DNA of 15,000 nt from Stramonita haemastoma. Lineage: Eukaryota; Mollusca; Gastropoda; Neogastropoda; Muricidae. Below are positions 1-8,992 of this stretch, in pieces. The stretch is from assembly GCA_030674155.1 (NCBI GenBank), contig CM060329.1, positions 15,095,383-15,110,382 of the forward strand, read 5' to 3'. The number at the start of each line of letters is the position of its first letter. The first letter of the stretch is position 1. The position numbers and the translations under genes were made by a program. Below the pieces are notes generated by a model. That model was given only the letters and a program-made list of their open reading frames with translations. It did no database searches and was not told the origin of the DNA.

Positions 1-36
1 CTCCTCTCTCTCTCTCTCTCTCGTCTGTCTGTCTGT

Positions 37-73
<37 letters not shown>

Positions 74-86
74 GTCTGTCTGTCTG

Positions 87-154
<68 letters not shown>

Positions 155-161
155 TCTCTCT
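1..161. repeat. CT and TGTC compound microsatellite
   Basis: Simple-sequence DNA: (CT)n at the left edge, then a block of TGTC units at about 23-85, then (CT)n broken by single-base slips to about 161. The array is cut by the window edge, so its full length is unknown. Any reading frame through it gives only Leu-Ser or Val-Cys type low-complexity peptides and is not treated as a gene. Confidence 0.97.
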
Positions 162-419
162 GTGTCCCGATCCTCTGTCTAGCTTGCTTGACACCTCATC
201 AGTGTGTTGTGTTGGAGGATTCTTCAATAATGAATTAAGCTTCTCTCTCTCTGGCGAGGGAAGGCAAGGAAGGCAGGCAGGAAGACTGACCGGAGCCAAA
301 ACCCAGCAGGAGCTCCTGTTCTGAGTGATGCTAGGCTACTAGTTTGTCTTCTCTCTCTATTTCCGTCTCTGTCTTTCTGTTTGCCTTTGTCGATCTCTTT
401 CTGTTTGTCTGCCTCAGTG

Positions 420-420
<1 letters not shown>

Positions 421-486
<66 letters not shown>

Positions 487-578
487 GTCTCTGTCTGTCT
501 TCTGTCTGTCTTCTGTCTGCTCTCTCTTCGTCTGTCTCTGTCTGTCTGTCTGTCTCTTTCCTTCTGTCTGTTTGCCTC

Positions 579-634
<56 letters not shown>
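421..634. repeat. CT / TCTG / TG / GA / G compound microsatellite
   Basis: In order: an almost pure (CT)n run at about 421-484, interrupted TCTG-type units to about 575, (TG)n at about 577-598, (AG)n at about 599-624 and a run of about 11 G ending at 634. The (CT)n and (AG)n blocks lie on the same strand and are self-complementary, so the locus could fold on itself. All frames through it encode only dipeptide repeats. Confidence 0.96.
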
Positions 635-639
635 AGTCA

Positions 640-2270
640 GGGAAATACAGACAAAACGACACAGAAAGATAGAGGCTAAAAGAGACAGAGACAGAGACAA
701 GCTGGTACAGAGAGTGGAAAGAGACCAACAGACAGGACTACAGTGGATCAAGTCACAGAGCAAGGCAAAGACACAGATATAATACACCAGTCAAGATAAA
801 ACCACAAGACACCAAACAACCAGTAGGTACAGACACCGACACGCATACCCATAGGCAGCGAAACCTAACAGACACATACTGGCACAAACCCGGCAAAGCT
901 CTTACAGCAGGCAAATCAATATATTATACTGCACTGACTGCAGGCACTATGGCCTTCATGAAATTGCAATCAATGGCATTAACCTGATTAGCCAGGACTA
1001 TTGCATGCATGATGATCATTCTGCATCAGCACCATAGTCAGTCCTGAGACCGCACTTTACATCATCATTACCATTGATTCCACTTCATGGCTCAGCTGAC
1101 TACTTTGGGCCATGCAAGACCATAAACAGGAATGGAAGCTGATATTATTTTGTTTGATTTAGTGAGATTATTAGTGCCTTCGTTTTCCGCTTTTTCCCTT
1201 CTATATGGGTGTTGCTTTGTGCAAAATAACTATACTACTCGAGTCCTTGAAGTCCGAATGCAGATAGCTTAATGGTGAGTGAAAATGGATGCATTATTAT
1301 ACCAAATCTCACAATTGGTGAATCTCCAAGTGCTAGCCAAGGAAGAAAAGTAATACTTGAAAAATATTTTTTGGCGCCATTATGGTGGATTTTTCAAGCT
1401 GTGCAACCTGAACCTGGGAGAGTTCTTTCCTGTCTAGGCAGCAGGCTGCATGTGAGTATGTTTATGTCATCCGCACCACTACAGGTTCTCTATGAGTAAA
1501 ACATTGCTTTTCCCTACTCTGCTACACTCAAACAGACAGAAAATAGTTCACAACTGAAAATAAACATGCAAACAAAGACAGTAAAGCAAAGCAAAATTCT
1601 ATACTACTAGTAAAACAAAAAGCAAAACCTAACCACATGTTCACAAAAAATGTCATCACCACAGAAAACAACCCTGTGAAGGACGACACCCAACACACAA
1701 ATGGCTTTTTGTCTTTGGCCCGAAAAGGAGAAGGGGGCAAAAGGAAATGAACACAGCACAACATAGCCCCCAGTGTGTGAAACCCTAACTGCCATTGCCA
1801 TCTCCACAAGGCAGAAAAGCCATCACACCCAGTGGCAACCTGATCCAGCAGTCATCACAATCATGGCCTCTCCTTGGGGCGACTGGGTTTGTTTCCCGGA
1901 ATTTCCGGTCTTTTGTGGCACATGCTGAGTGAGGTCTTGTTTACCTGTGACCCCACCTCAGAAAAAAGGGAGTCACATAAACCAGGAAAGAAATGTCACG
2001 TTTTGTGCTGTTCAGTTTGACTGGTGTTGCTTATTAGAATGACCTGTCGTGTTGAGGTCATGCAAACATTGTGTCTGAAGGTCTGTGTAAATACCAAGTG
2101 GATGCAGCGTGTCTGCAGTGAAAAGGTTGATCATCTAGTGGTTACAGTCACGCTTACCAAAGAACCATCAGTACATTTTGGTAGTGTGCCAGATATGCCT
2201 TTGCTAATAAGTAGACTGTGTGACTTGGTGTGGTATACATAAAACAGTCTGTGCCTGCAAATCCATTTAG
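640..2270. other. Non-repetitive stretch without a supported gene
   Basis: About 1.6 kb of mixed-composition DNA. The longest frames here (for example 75 codons at 1,272-1,499 on +, and 93 codons at 1,528-1,809 on -) show no domain, motif or coding bias that I recognise. A 7-bp inverted repeat (ATGACCT at 2,039-2,045 and AGGTCAT at 2,055-2,061) is the only short structure noted. No RNA gene was seen. The stretch could be intergenic or intronic. Confidence 0.6.
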
Positions 2271-2280
2271 ACAATGTTGT

Positions 2281-2453
<173 letters not shown>

Positions 2454-2459
2454 TGGAAC

Positions 2460-3365
2460 GGTCTCAGATCATCTGTAAAGAGACATAGAGCCGGGCAAAC
2501 TCCGTGGATTACCATCAAAAAGAAAACAGAAAATGGTATTTAAAATACCAGATTTTAGGCGGGGCATCTAAATGAAAAACAAAACAGGACCTCTCAATCT
2601 TACATCAGAGTCTAGCACCTCGGTAGTTAAACTATCCATGCCCCAAGCAAGCTATACAAGTAATGCACTGGGCATCGTTACATTGCTGTTGAGTTGCTTT
2701 TCATTCTCTCCTGTCACATCTGCAGCCAGTTAGTTTTATACGCATACGCCACACAGCCGCAGAGTTCAAGCTATGGAGTATGTCTTGGTTACTGCAAAAC
2801 CAACATGCACTATGAAACATCAAACAGTTGCTGAACAAGTTCATGTTTGGGGGGTTGTTTTTATAGTTTATTCAACGCTGACATAAATTTTGATATTCTA
2901 AACTTTATCTCCCTTATGCTTTCATACAAAAACAAATCTAAAAAGTAGCTAGCTTTGCACTTGAATCAGTTAGTTGAAAAGTAACAACAATCCATCCCCA
3001 TCCTTATCTACCACACATTGTCAGGATTCCAGCTACTGCATTAGAGTTTTAGGGCAGAAAGCTGAGCGTTCGAACCCATTTTGGCGGCTCGCCTGTCTAT
3101 CAGTTAGATGCAACTCCAGCACTCTGGGGATGATTACTTATACCTTTCAGACAAACCAGGAAAAAAGTGCGAAGCATTCTATGGCTGTCTGTACAATTAT
3201 TAGTTTTAATTTAGCATCTATCTGTATCAATGGATTCATTGTGCTTTGGGGTATAAATTAATGTAACTGCTTTAGCTTATTAGACAGAGGGCGTTGAAAT
3301 TGGATCAAAAGCCTGACTTTTCCCCTGGAGTTAACATCAGTGCCGACTCCACTCTCCCAAAGTCT
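2460..3365. other. Stretch without a supported gene; possible decayed repeat
   Basis: No coding region is supported; a 95-codon + frame at 2,974-3,261 has no recognisable motif. GTTCGAACCC at 3,068-3,077 matches a tRNA-type B box, but I found no convincing A box upstream, so a decayed tRNA-derived head for the S repeat that follows is only a possibility. Otherwise it is AT-leaning, unremarkable sequence. Confidence 0.5.
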
Positions 3366-3368
3366 TTT

Positions 3369-3470
3369 AAATGAGACAATAAACCGAGCCTCCGTGTGCA
3401 AACAGACGCAGAACATCTTGGGCACATGTTAAAAAACCTGTTCTGTCTTCGAAAGAGTAGGCCACTATGC
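3369..3470 (+). repeat. Dispersed repeat family S, copy 1
   Basis: This segment aligns along roughly 100 bp, in the same orientation, with 7,807-7,920. Shared blocks include ATGAGAC, CCGTGTG, GAACAT, a CACATGTTAAA/CACACGTTAAA block, CCTGTTC, and the right-hand block AGAGTAGGCCA. The phrase around ATGAGAC...AAACCGAG...CCGTGTGC resembles, from memory, a widespread mollusc dispersed repeat or SINE body; I could not test that. Boundaries outside the aligned core are unknown, and differences are scattered, so both copies are old. Confidence 0.7.
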
Positions 3471-3479
3471 AAGTAAATT

Positions 3480-4370
3480 TATGGCAAAATGTATGTATAA
3501 CACAATTTAAGATACGCAAGTGCACTTGTACCGTGTTTAAACATCATTTCCAAAGTCCGAATGCGGCACCTTCATGATGGACAAACGCGATCGCATTTGC
3601 AAACTTTCATCTTTGGTGTACCTGGAAGATCTAACTAAGGGACAAAAACCAAACAGATTAAAATATTTTTTAAACCCCACAAACACAGAAAATAACAGCA
3701 ACATGAACATTAGCAATGTTGGCTTTTAATTTGTTGCTAGAAATGACAATTTTTTAAACAACAAAAAAATCAACACTATGATTGCTTGTCAAAAAAGCAA
3801 ACATACATAAAATTGTCTTCACATCACACTTGATTATTGGAAAGAGGGACCCATGCTATACTTTTTGTCAAAAGGCTGTGTTCTTTAGCAGTAGGCCACC
3901 ATCTTTGATCGTTACATGCTACATTTTCCTCTCCCTCTTATTTTGCCTTTTTGAGTGTTTTTTTTTTTCGCTTTTTGCTATTTTTTTCTTTTTTTGTTTC
4001 ATTACATCGACCATCACCGCAGCAATGTTTATTACATTTGACAGATGAGTGACTACACAGAAAAGGGGAATGATTATCATTACTCCCCCGTCCCCCTTCC
4101 CTCTCCTCCCCTTCATGTCTGTCTGTGTGCGGATGGTTAATGACGTTAGCGAGTGGATGCCAACTGGTCTGTTTTTCACACGCCAGTGCCAACAGATAGT
4201 ACAGAGCTAATGTCCTTCTCCCTTTCTGCCAGAACTGGCATCAGTAATTCAGAACAACAGACGTTGTAGTATAGGTAGCGGTGTTATTGTCATTAAGGCT
4301 GACGAGAGTCCCAACTATCTTCTTTCTTTCACACTCGTGAATGCTTGCATGTAGACGTGGCACGCACATA
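3480..4370. other. AT-rich stretch without a supported gene
   Basis: AT-leaning sequence with a T-rich zone at about 3,940-4,005. Frames crossing it (86-88 codons) consist largely of Phe on one strand or Lys on the other and are composition artefacts. No conserved motif, RNA gene or mobile-element end was recognised. Confidence 0.6.
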
Positions 4371-4375
4371 GTCAT

Positions 4376-4515
4376 GTGAATGTGCATGCACGCGCACGCA
4401 TTAATACATACAAGTGTATGCGTGCGCATGTGCGTGCATGCGCGCTTGCACACACACACGCGTGCATACACACGCGCGCACGCACGCACACACACACACA
4501 CACGCATACACACAT
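4376..4515. repeat. CA/CG-rich alternating purine-pyrimidine tract
   Basis: Degenerate mixture of CA, GCAC, CGCG and GTGC words that stays mostly alternating purine-pyrimidine, ending in purer (CA)n at about 4,485-4,515. This is the composition class that can adopt Z-form DNA. It contains no coding evidence. Confidence 0.85.
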
Positions 4516-4659
4516 TGTATATACAGCTAAACTTGTGGATTGCTCTCTCTCTCTGTGACATTCTGTACAAATTACACACGCACATATCACTCTTTGATCG
4601 TACATACTTAGTTAAACACGTGCACAAAGGTGTACACAGATATATTTATATAAGCACCT

Positions 4660-4930
4660 ATACCTGTATGCATATACATACACACATACATATACACATA
4701 CATATACACATACACATACATACATACATACATACATACATACATACATACATACATACATACATACATACATACATACACACTTACGTACACACATACA
4801 TTTGTACAAACACATACATTAAAATTCATACATACATACATTTTACATATATAGATGCATACACACATACATACGTACGTCCATCCATCGATCGATAGAT
4901 CCATAGATCCATCCATCCATCCAGACATAC
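4660..4930. repeat. CATA tetranucleotide array with CCAT/GATC words
   Basis: A long (CATA)n run at about 4,713-4,780 is flanked by diverged CATACA words, then a second mixed block of CATACATA, CCATCGAT, GATAGATC and (CCAT)n to about 4,921. The pure core against a ragged right flank looks like one old array with a recently expanded segment. Frames give Tyr-Ile-His or Tyr-Val-Cys repeats only. Confidence 0.93.
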
Positions 4931-5022
4931 AGACACACAATCACACACACACATACATACCAACACACACCCATGCATACATATACACTCATACATGCGA
5001 TGTTTACATATGCACACACATG

Positions 5023-5023
<1 letters not shown>

Positions 5024-5065
<42 letters not shown>

Positions 5066-5157
5066 CACACACACACACACACACACAAAACGAAAAAAAA
5101 ACCCACACATATCCATGCACACAAACACACCCACTCCCCCTCCCCCCCCCCCCCCCA

Positions 5158-5198
<41 letters not shown>

Positions 5199-5270
5199 CA
5201 CAACAAACACACACACACTCACACGCCCCCTCCCCCCCACCACACGCTACAACTTCACACCCACCCACCC
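5024..5270. repeat. CA arrays with poly-C runs
   Basis: (CA)n at about 5,026-5,088, an A-rich spacer, about 15 C at 5,142-5,156, a second (CA)n at about 5,157-5,194, more degenerate CA, and a second C-rich block at about 5,225-5,240. C runs of this length are error-prone in sequencing, so exact counts deserve caution. Confidence 0.94.
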
Positions 5271-5289
5271 ACCTAACGACCGATTTCTA

Positions 5290-5640
5290 CCCACATAAAG
5301 CAGACACCTGTCAAAAAGAGCATGCAACAAATAAAATTAGAAAATACAAAAAAAAGCAAACTGAGAAACAGATCTTAATTTCATTACAGGCTGAAACAGA
5401 AAATTACCGAGTCCAAAAGCTTGCTTCTAATTCCAGCGCAAACTGACAGCTCAGAAGAATTCCGATGTTGCTACTCAAGTCATAGTGGACACCAGAGGCC
5501 ATATCAAGCTGGCCAGTCACTTGGGTTTTGTTTTTCACTCTCCAAATACGAATAGCCAAGGGAGTGTGTCCGCCCCTTTGTCAAAATGCTTCCCTTGTTC
5601 TATGTAACTGAATCACATCCAGAAAAACGTTACTGAATAC
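5290..5640. other. Short unique stretch, nothing recognised
   Basis: About 350 bp between two CA/GT microsatellites. No open frame of note, no tRNA-like boxes and no retroelement end were seen. Confidence 0.55.
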
Positions 5641-5646
5641 ATAGTG

Positions 5647-5711
5647 TATGTGTGTGTGTGTTTGTGTGTGTATGTGTGTGTGTGTACTTGTGTGTGCGCA
5701 CGCGTGTACAC

Positions 5712-5785
<74 letters not shown>
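5647..5785. repeat. (GT)n followed by (CA)n, inverted microsatellite pair
   Basis: A (GT)n tract at about 5,647-5,696 with a few T/A interruptions runs through GTGTGCGCACGCG into (CA)n at about 5,711-5,784. The two arms are complementary and separated by only about 15 bp, so the locus is a long imperfect inverted repeat. Confidence 0.93.
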
Positions 5786-5916
5786 CTTAAAGCTCACCTA
5801 ACACTTCATCAAAGAACAATCACACTCAACGCTTTGTTCGAGGCATCCCTATCATGTATAATACAACCCCCCACCCCATTCCCAACTCTACCCAAACCCG
5901 GCCATTATTTGCGATC

Positions 5917-5920
<4 letters not shown>

Positions 5921-5985
<65 letters not shown>
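5921..5985. repeat. (CT)n microsatellite
   Basis: About 65 bp of CT units with one CC slip near 5,955. It is followed by the 14-bp perfect palindrome TAGGCCTAGGCCTA at about 5,990-6,003. Confidence 0.95.
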
Positions 5986-5987
<2 letters not shown>

Positions 5988-6029
5988 TAGGCCTAGGCCT
6001 ACTTGTAGTTCGATTGTTTAGTTTTGTTT

Positions 6030-6195
6030 GTTGTGGGGGGAGGGTTGTATATTTATTGTTTATTTTCACGATGGTTATTTCTATGATAAGGAAATGGACT
6101 GGATGTAAAAAAAAAAAGGCACATGGGAGTTTATTAGCTTTTCTCCAGAAAAAACCATGGACATTCGATTTGATTCAATTTGGTTTGGTTTGGTT

Positions 6196-6198
<3 letters not shown>
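6030..6198 (+). mobile_element. Truncated retroelement 3' end, family X copy A
   Basis: Contains GGACTGGATGTA at 6,096-6,107 followed by an A run and a degraded GGCACATGGGAGTTT hairpin region. The same arrangement appears at 7,205-7,216 (-) and 7,953-7,964 (+). Similarity to copy B extends about 50 bp upstream (TATTTTC, GATG and GGACTGGATG blocks in the same order), so this is a 5'-truncated copy of the same 3' UTR. On the right it ends in three GGTTT units (about 6,181-6,196) leading directly into (CT)n. No coding part remains, and AATAAA has been lost by mutation. Confidence 0.7.

Positions 6199-6264
<66 letters not shown>
6199..6264. repeat. (CT)n microsatellite abutting the X copy A tail
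   Basis: About 65 bp of uninterrupted CT, beginning right after the GGTTT tail units of X copy A. The placement suggests that the array grew from, or was the landing site of, that retroelement tail. Confidence 0.95.
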
Positions 6265-6266
<2 letters not shown>

Positions 6267-6435
6267 TCTTTCAGTCCCTTTCGTACTGTCAGCTCAAAAA
6301 GCAATCAGATAAAAACAACAGACAAAAAAGGAAAAGTTAAGAAAAAAGCTCTTCTTTTCTCTGGACCTGCTGTGCGTCACTGTACACACTGAATAACGCT
6401 GCGCGGCACATGTACAGCAAAAAGAGAGAGAATAT

Positions 6436-6471
6436 AACACAACACAACACAACACAACACAACACAACACA
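6436..6471. repeat. (ACACA)n pentanucleotide array
   Basis: About seven units of the pentamer AACAC, with AGAGAGAG immediately to the left. Read on the - strand this is (TTGTG)n followed by TCTCTCTC, the same order (short tandem unit, then TC) as the retroelement tails in this window. No AATAAA was found beside it, so its origin as a tail is only suggested. Confidence 0.85.
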
Positions 6472-6474
6472 AAG

Positions 6475-6820
6475 AACCAAGCCTCTACTACCAGGCTACG
6501 GAACTGTTCCTGTCTAAAGTGTTCGGTATTCCACAAGAGTCACGCAGTGAGAGCTTTATGCTTCCAACCGTCCCTTCTCCCCCCTCCCCCTTTCACCCGT
6601 TCTTTCTCGTTGCCTCCACAACACCCACCCACCACTACCATCACCGCCATTACCATTACCATCGCCAGATGGTAGGGGAGTGGGGTGGAGGGAAGGTGGG
6701 GGTGATATGGGGGAAGAAGGCAGGGGAGGGGGAAGTGTGAAGGGTTGGTGTAGTTGATGAAAATTGGGGACATTGCTATGAGTGATGGGTGAGAGTCAGG
6801 GCTAAAAGTTATTTGCGTGC
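6475..6820. other. Unique stretch with C-rich and G-rich words, no gene
   Basis: Pyrimidine-rich C blocks (about 6,575-6,600), CCACC/CCATTA words to about 6,665, and a G-rich zone (about 6,672-6,735). Frames of 73-77 codons on both strands follow this composition and lack motifs. Nothing else was recognised. Confidence 0.55.
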
Positions 6821-6824
6821 GCGT

Positions 6825-6837
6825 TGAGAGAGAGAGG

Positions 6838-6885
<48 letters not shown>

Positions 6886-6892
6886 GAGAGAG
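6825..6892. repeat. (GA)n microsatellite abutting Y2
   Basis: Near-pure GA with a few GG or AA slips. It directly precedes the Y2 retroelement end, so on that element's sense strand (-) it is a terminal (TC)n run. Confidence 0.95.
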
Positions 6893-7123
6893 CACTGAAA
6901 GGTTTTATTGTACATCGGCCTTAGACCACTATACAAAACATGTTTGAGGCAGGGGGAAGGTAAACATTATCGCGAAAAACATTTCATCATCAATCCCATC
7001 ATCATTTTCATCATGTACATAATCACTGCCATCAGCATCTTCATTATCTACATCTGCAGCTGCAGCAAGTATATCAACAAAACCATCATTACTTTCATCC
7101 TCTACGTCATCATCATCAAAATC
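6893..7123 (-). mobile_element. Truncated retroelement 3' end, family Y copy 2
   Basis: On the - strand it ends with a hairpin at 6,906-6,933 (imperfect outer stem TATAGT with ACAATA; inner GGTC and GGCC around TAA), overlapping the polyadenylation-type AATAAA (6,904-6,909), then CCTTTCAGTG and (TC)n. The last 65 bp or so aligns with Y1 (10,050-10,115), including the C-rich CCTTCCCCC block. Upstream the - strand reads as a strongly Asp/Glu-rich frame of about 60 codons that stops within the hairpin arm. This may be a real acidic C-terminus or simply GAT-rich sequence. Its 5' boundary abuts the GA/TC tail of X copy B, so the element is severely truncated. Confidence 0.7.
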
Positions 7124-7141
7124 ATTGAGAGAGAGAGAGAG

Positions 7142-7270
7142 ACAAGGCAAGGCAAGGCAAAGTCTTTTATTCGAGGATAATAGATAAGCACTCGTGTGCT
7201 TTTTTACATCCAGTCCCCGCCCTTTTCAGGGATACATCAAGTTGAAAATATACTAAATAATAAGACTTTA
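7142..7270 (-). mobile_element. Retroelement 3' end, family X copy B
   Basis: Best-preserved X end. On the - strand: CCCTGAAAAGGG (a small perfect hairpin), GGACTGGATGTA (7,205-7,216), an A run, then a perfect 6-bp stem AAGCAC/GTGCTT with a 4-base loop (7,186-7,201), CCTCG, AATAAA (7,166-7,171), GACTTT, three GCCTT units and (TC)n. This is a complete non-LTR-type terminus: recognition hairpin, polyadenylation-type signal, short tandem tail. The AT-rich sequence to about 7,550 may be more of the same 3' UTR, but it has no coding part and its 5' limit is not visible. Confidence 0.75.
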
Positions 7271-7624
7271 CGCAGTACCAAACAACACACAAGAATAAAG
7301 GACACTATATATGATAAGGTAATAAAATGCACTCTTTCAGAAGACAAAAATCAGAAGTCACAATAAAAAATTTTGATTATGGAAAAAAAGAAAAGCGTTA
7401 GTAGATAAGGAGCAAACAAGAGAACAAAATGAAATAAACAACCGAAAACATCAATCCACCACTATCTATCAAAAATTGTACATGTAATATAAATCATACA
7501 TTTGGATAAAAGGGGAATTTAAAAAAATTTTTTTTTAAAACTAGCATCCTTATTGGAGGGGGGGGGGGGGAGACATACTACCAATAAAATTATAATTAAA
7601 AGAAAATAAGAAAAAAAAACCCCA

Positions 7625-7625
<1 letters not shown>
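7271..7625. other. AT-rich stretch, possible 3' UTR of X copy B
   Basis: A-rich on + (T-rich on -), with an A/T block at about 7,515-7,540 and a run of 13-14 G at about 7,558-7,571. No open frame with a motif. It directly continues the sense side of X copy B, so it could be that element's 3' UTR; a second copy would be needed to prove it. Confidence 0.4.

Positions 7626-7629
<4 letters not shown>

Positions 7630-7709
<80 letters not shown>
7630..7709. repeat. (GA)n microsatellite
   Basis: About 80 bp of GA with one GGAGAGGGAG interruption near 7,671-7,681. Unlike the other GA blocks here, no retroelement terminus with AATAAA could be recognised at its right side. Confidence 0.95.
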
Positions 7710-7711
<2 letters not shown>

Positions 7712-7768
7712 GCCCTCTTGGATGAAAGTGATACACATATGGCTATACACAAAAGAAAGTAAATAAAT

Positions 7769-7805
7769 CACACACACGCACACACACACACACATACACA
7801 CACAC
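7769..7805. repeat. (CA)n microsatellite
   Basis: CA units with single G and T interruptions, directly joined to the start of S copy 2. Confidence 0.93.
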
Positions 7806-7806
7806 T

Positions 7807-7920
7807 TCGGATGAGACTATTAACAGAGGCCCCGTGTGTGAACCCACGCTGAACATATTGCGCACACGTTAAATCCTGTTCCGTTTTTCGTAAGAGTAGG
7901 CCATTGTGTGCCGGTGGGAA
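7807..7920 (+). repeat. Dispersed repeat family S, copy 2
   Basis: Aligns with copy 1 (3,369-3,470) over roughly 100 bp with small indels, from GGATGAGAC to AGAGTAGGCCA. It carries TTCGGATGAGAC at its left end, flush against a CA array, consistent with 5' truncation or insertion beside the microsatellite. It is followed within about 35 bp, in the same orientation, by an X-type 3' end, which raises the possibility that S is the body of a SINE that uses an X-type LINE tail. Confidence 0.7.
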
Positions 7921-7944
7921 CATATGACATTTACAAAACTGCAT

Positions 7945-8016
7945 ACACATGGGGACTGGATGTAAAAAAAAAAAGCACATGAGTGCTTATTACATAATCC
8001 TCGATATAAAAAGAAT
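7945..8016 (+). mobile_element. Retroelement 3' end, family X copy C
   Basis: GGGGACTGGATGTA followed by an A run, the hairpin AAGCAC-ATGA-GTGCTT (7,973-7,988), CCTCG and a degraded ATATAAAAAG in the place of AATAAA, then a CA/CG microsatellite. Orientation is opposite to copy B and the same as copy A. The stem is identical to copy B while the loop differs, which argues that the hairpin is under functional constraint in the source element. Confidence 0.72.
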
Positions 8017-8051
8017 TCACACACATGCGCGCGCGCGCGCACACACACACA
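8017..8051. repeat. (CA)n/(CG)n alternating tract
   Basis: CACACACATG, then about seven CG units, then (CA)n. It is fully alternating purine-pyrimidine, and sits at the tail side of X copy C. Confidence 0.93.
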
Positions 8052-8054
8052 AAG

Positions 8055-8735
8055 AAGAGAGCAACAAACTTTCTTAGGCGTGAAAGAAAAACGAAGTTGT
8101 CATACCACATAATGTGATTTTCTGTATGCTTCTGTGCTATATGAATTATTTATGCCGCCATGGTGTATGGATAGTTACGCTTATATACAAAAGTACATTT
8201 TTATGCTTCTATGCTGTAACTGATAAAAGAAATCTGTTGCACAGCACAAAATATAGTAGCATCACGATGTCCAAAGCAATTATGTAATTATCATAGTGCA
8301 GAAAAACAAAAACAAAAAACAATCATTACCAAAAAAGCACAATAGCACTGATTTTATGCTGTTTTACATTACTTTTAGGCAAGTATTTCTATCTTGAGTA
8401 GGTATACTCCACAAACTATCAGTATCATAATCATATATCTATGCAACTGATCTTGGAATCTGCTACAAAATGACTAACATTAAAAATACTGACTTTTCAG
8501 GCTGGCTCAATTCTAGCTACTTGATTCAGAAACGAAGTTTATTTTTATTTTTAGTTGATCGGATCTAAATGTACTGATTATGATATCAGACACAATAATC
8601 TATGCTTTTCAGGATGCTGTAAAGACTTCAAAGGGCGCTAATTGTGTTTCACATTGATCACTGGCCTAATACTGTCTAACCCAGTCTTGCTTAAAACAAT
8701 CGATCATTGCACTGCTTGAAATCACAGGGGGAAGG
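8055..8735. other. AT-rich stretch, nothing recognised
   Basis: About 680 bp of AT-rich DNA lacking long open frames, tandem arrays or retroelement ends. Some words recur (for example TATGCTTCT and TTTTATGCT), but not as a phased repeat. Probably intergenic or intronic. Confidence 0.55.
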
Positions 8736-8740
8736 AGAGA

Positions 8741-8800
8741 GACAATGACAATGACAACAGTTTATTGTGATAAGCTTTACGCCCATTCACAAGGAGACAG
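8741..8800 (-). mobile_element. Retroelement 3' end, family Y-like copy 3
   Basis: On the - strand: a perfect outer stem TTGTGA/TCACAA (8,765-8,770 and 8,787-8,792), an inner GGGC/GCTT pairing that uses two G-U pairs in RNA, AATAAA (8,761-8,766) overlapping the 3' arm, then two to three TTGTCA units and a short TCTCTC. Primary sequence differs from Y1 and Y2, but the layout of stem, AATAAA and tandem unit is the same. Together with the coding fragment at 8,993-9,622 it probably marks one insertion. Confidence 0.65.
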
Positions 8801-8992
8801 AGGGACGGGGACTGGGCACAAAACACAAAAATTGAAAAAAGAACAGTTAATAACTGCCCAAATGAATATCATGGCATGGAAATCCACAACATGGGTTTGC
8901 AATGTATGGATAGTTTTTCTGATACAAATCATTATCTATTCACTCGCTGGTCTGTTATGAAACAACTTCACTCTGTTATCAGTCAGTCATCA

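Noticed and set aside
224..787. Open frames of about 70-190 codons on both strands across simple repeats
   Set aside because: They consist of Leu-Ser, Arg-Glu, His-Thr or Val-Cys dipeptide repeats forced by CT/GA/CA microsatellites; no domain or conserved start.
1272..1499. 75-codon + frame
   Set aside because: Lies in non-repetitive DNA but shows no motif, no matching exon signals I could trust and no neighbours; length is within chance for this composition.
2039..2061. Everted AGGTCA half-sites as a nuclear-receptor response element
   Set aside because: A 7-bp inverted repeat with a 9-bp spacer is expected by chance in 15 kb, and there is no adjacent gene or promoter to regulate.
3068..3077. 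tRNA-type B box as evidence of another SINE head
   Set aside because: No A box at the right distance upstream and no tRNA-like fold around it; kept only as a possible relic.
4713..4780. CATA array as a telomere or satellite
   Set aside because: Unit and length do not fit metazoan TTAGGG telomere repeats or a long-unit satellite; an ordinary tetranucleotide microsatellite.
4241..5298. Many overlapping frames of 60-170 codons in both directions
   Set aside because: Artefacts of CA, CATA and C-run arrays (Tyr-Ile-His, Val-Cys, Gly repeats). Frames open on both strands at once show that stop codons are absent because of composition.
8745..8960. 71-codon + frame
   Set aside because: Crosses the antisense of a retroelement 3' end (AATAAA, tandem tail), so it is a chance frame.
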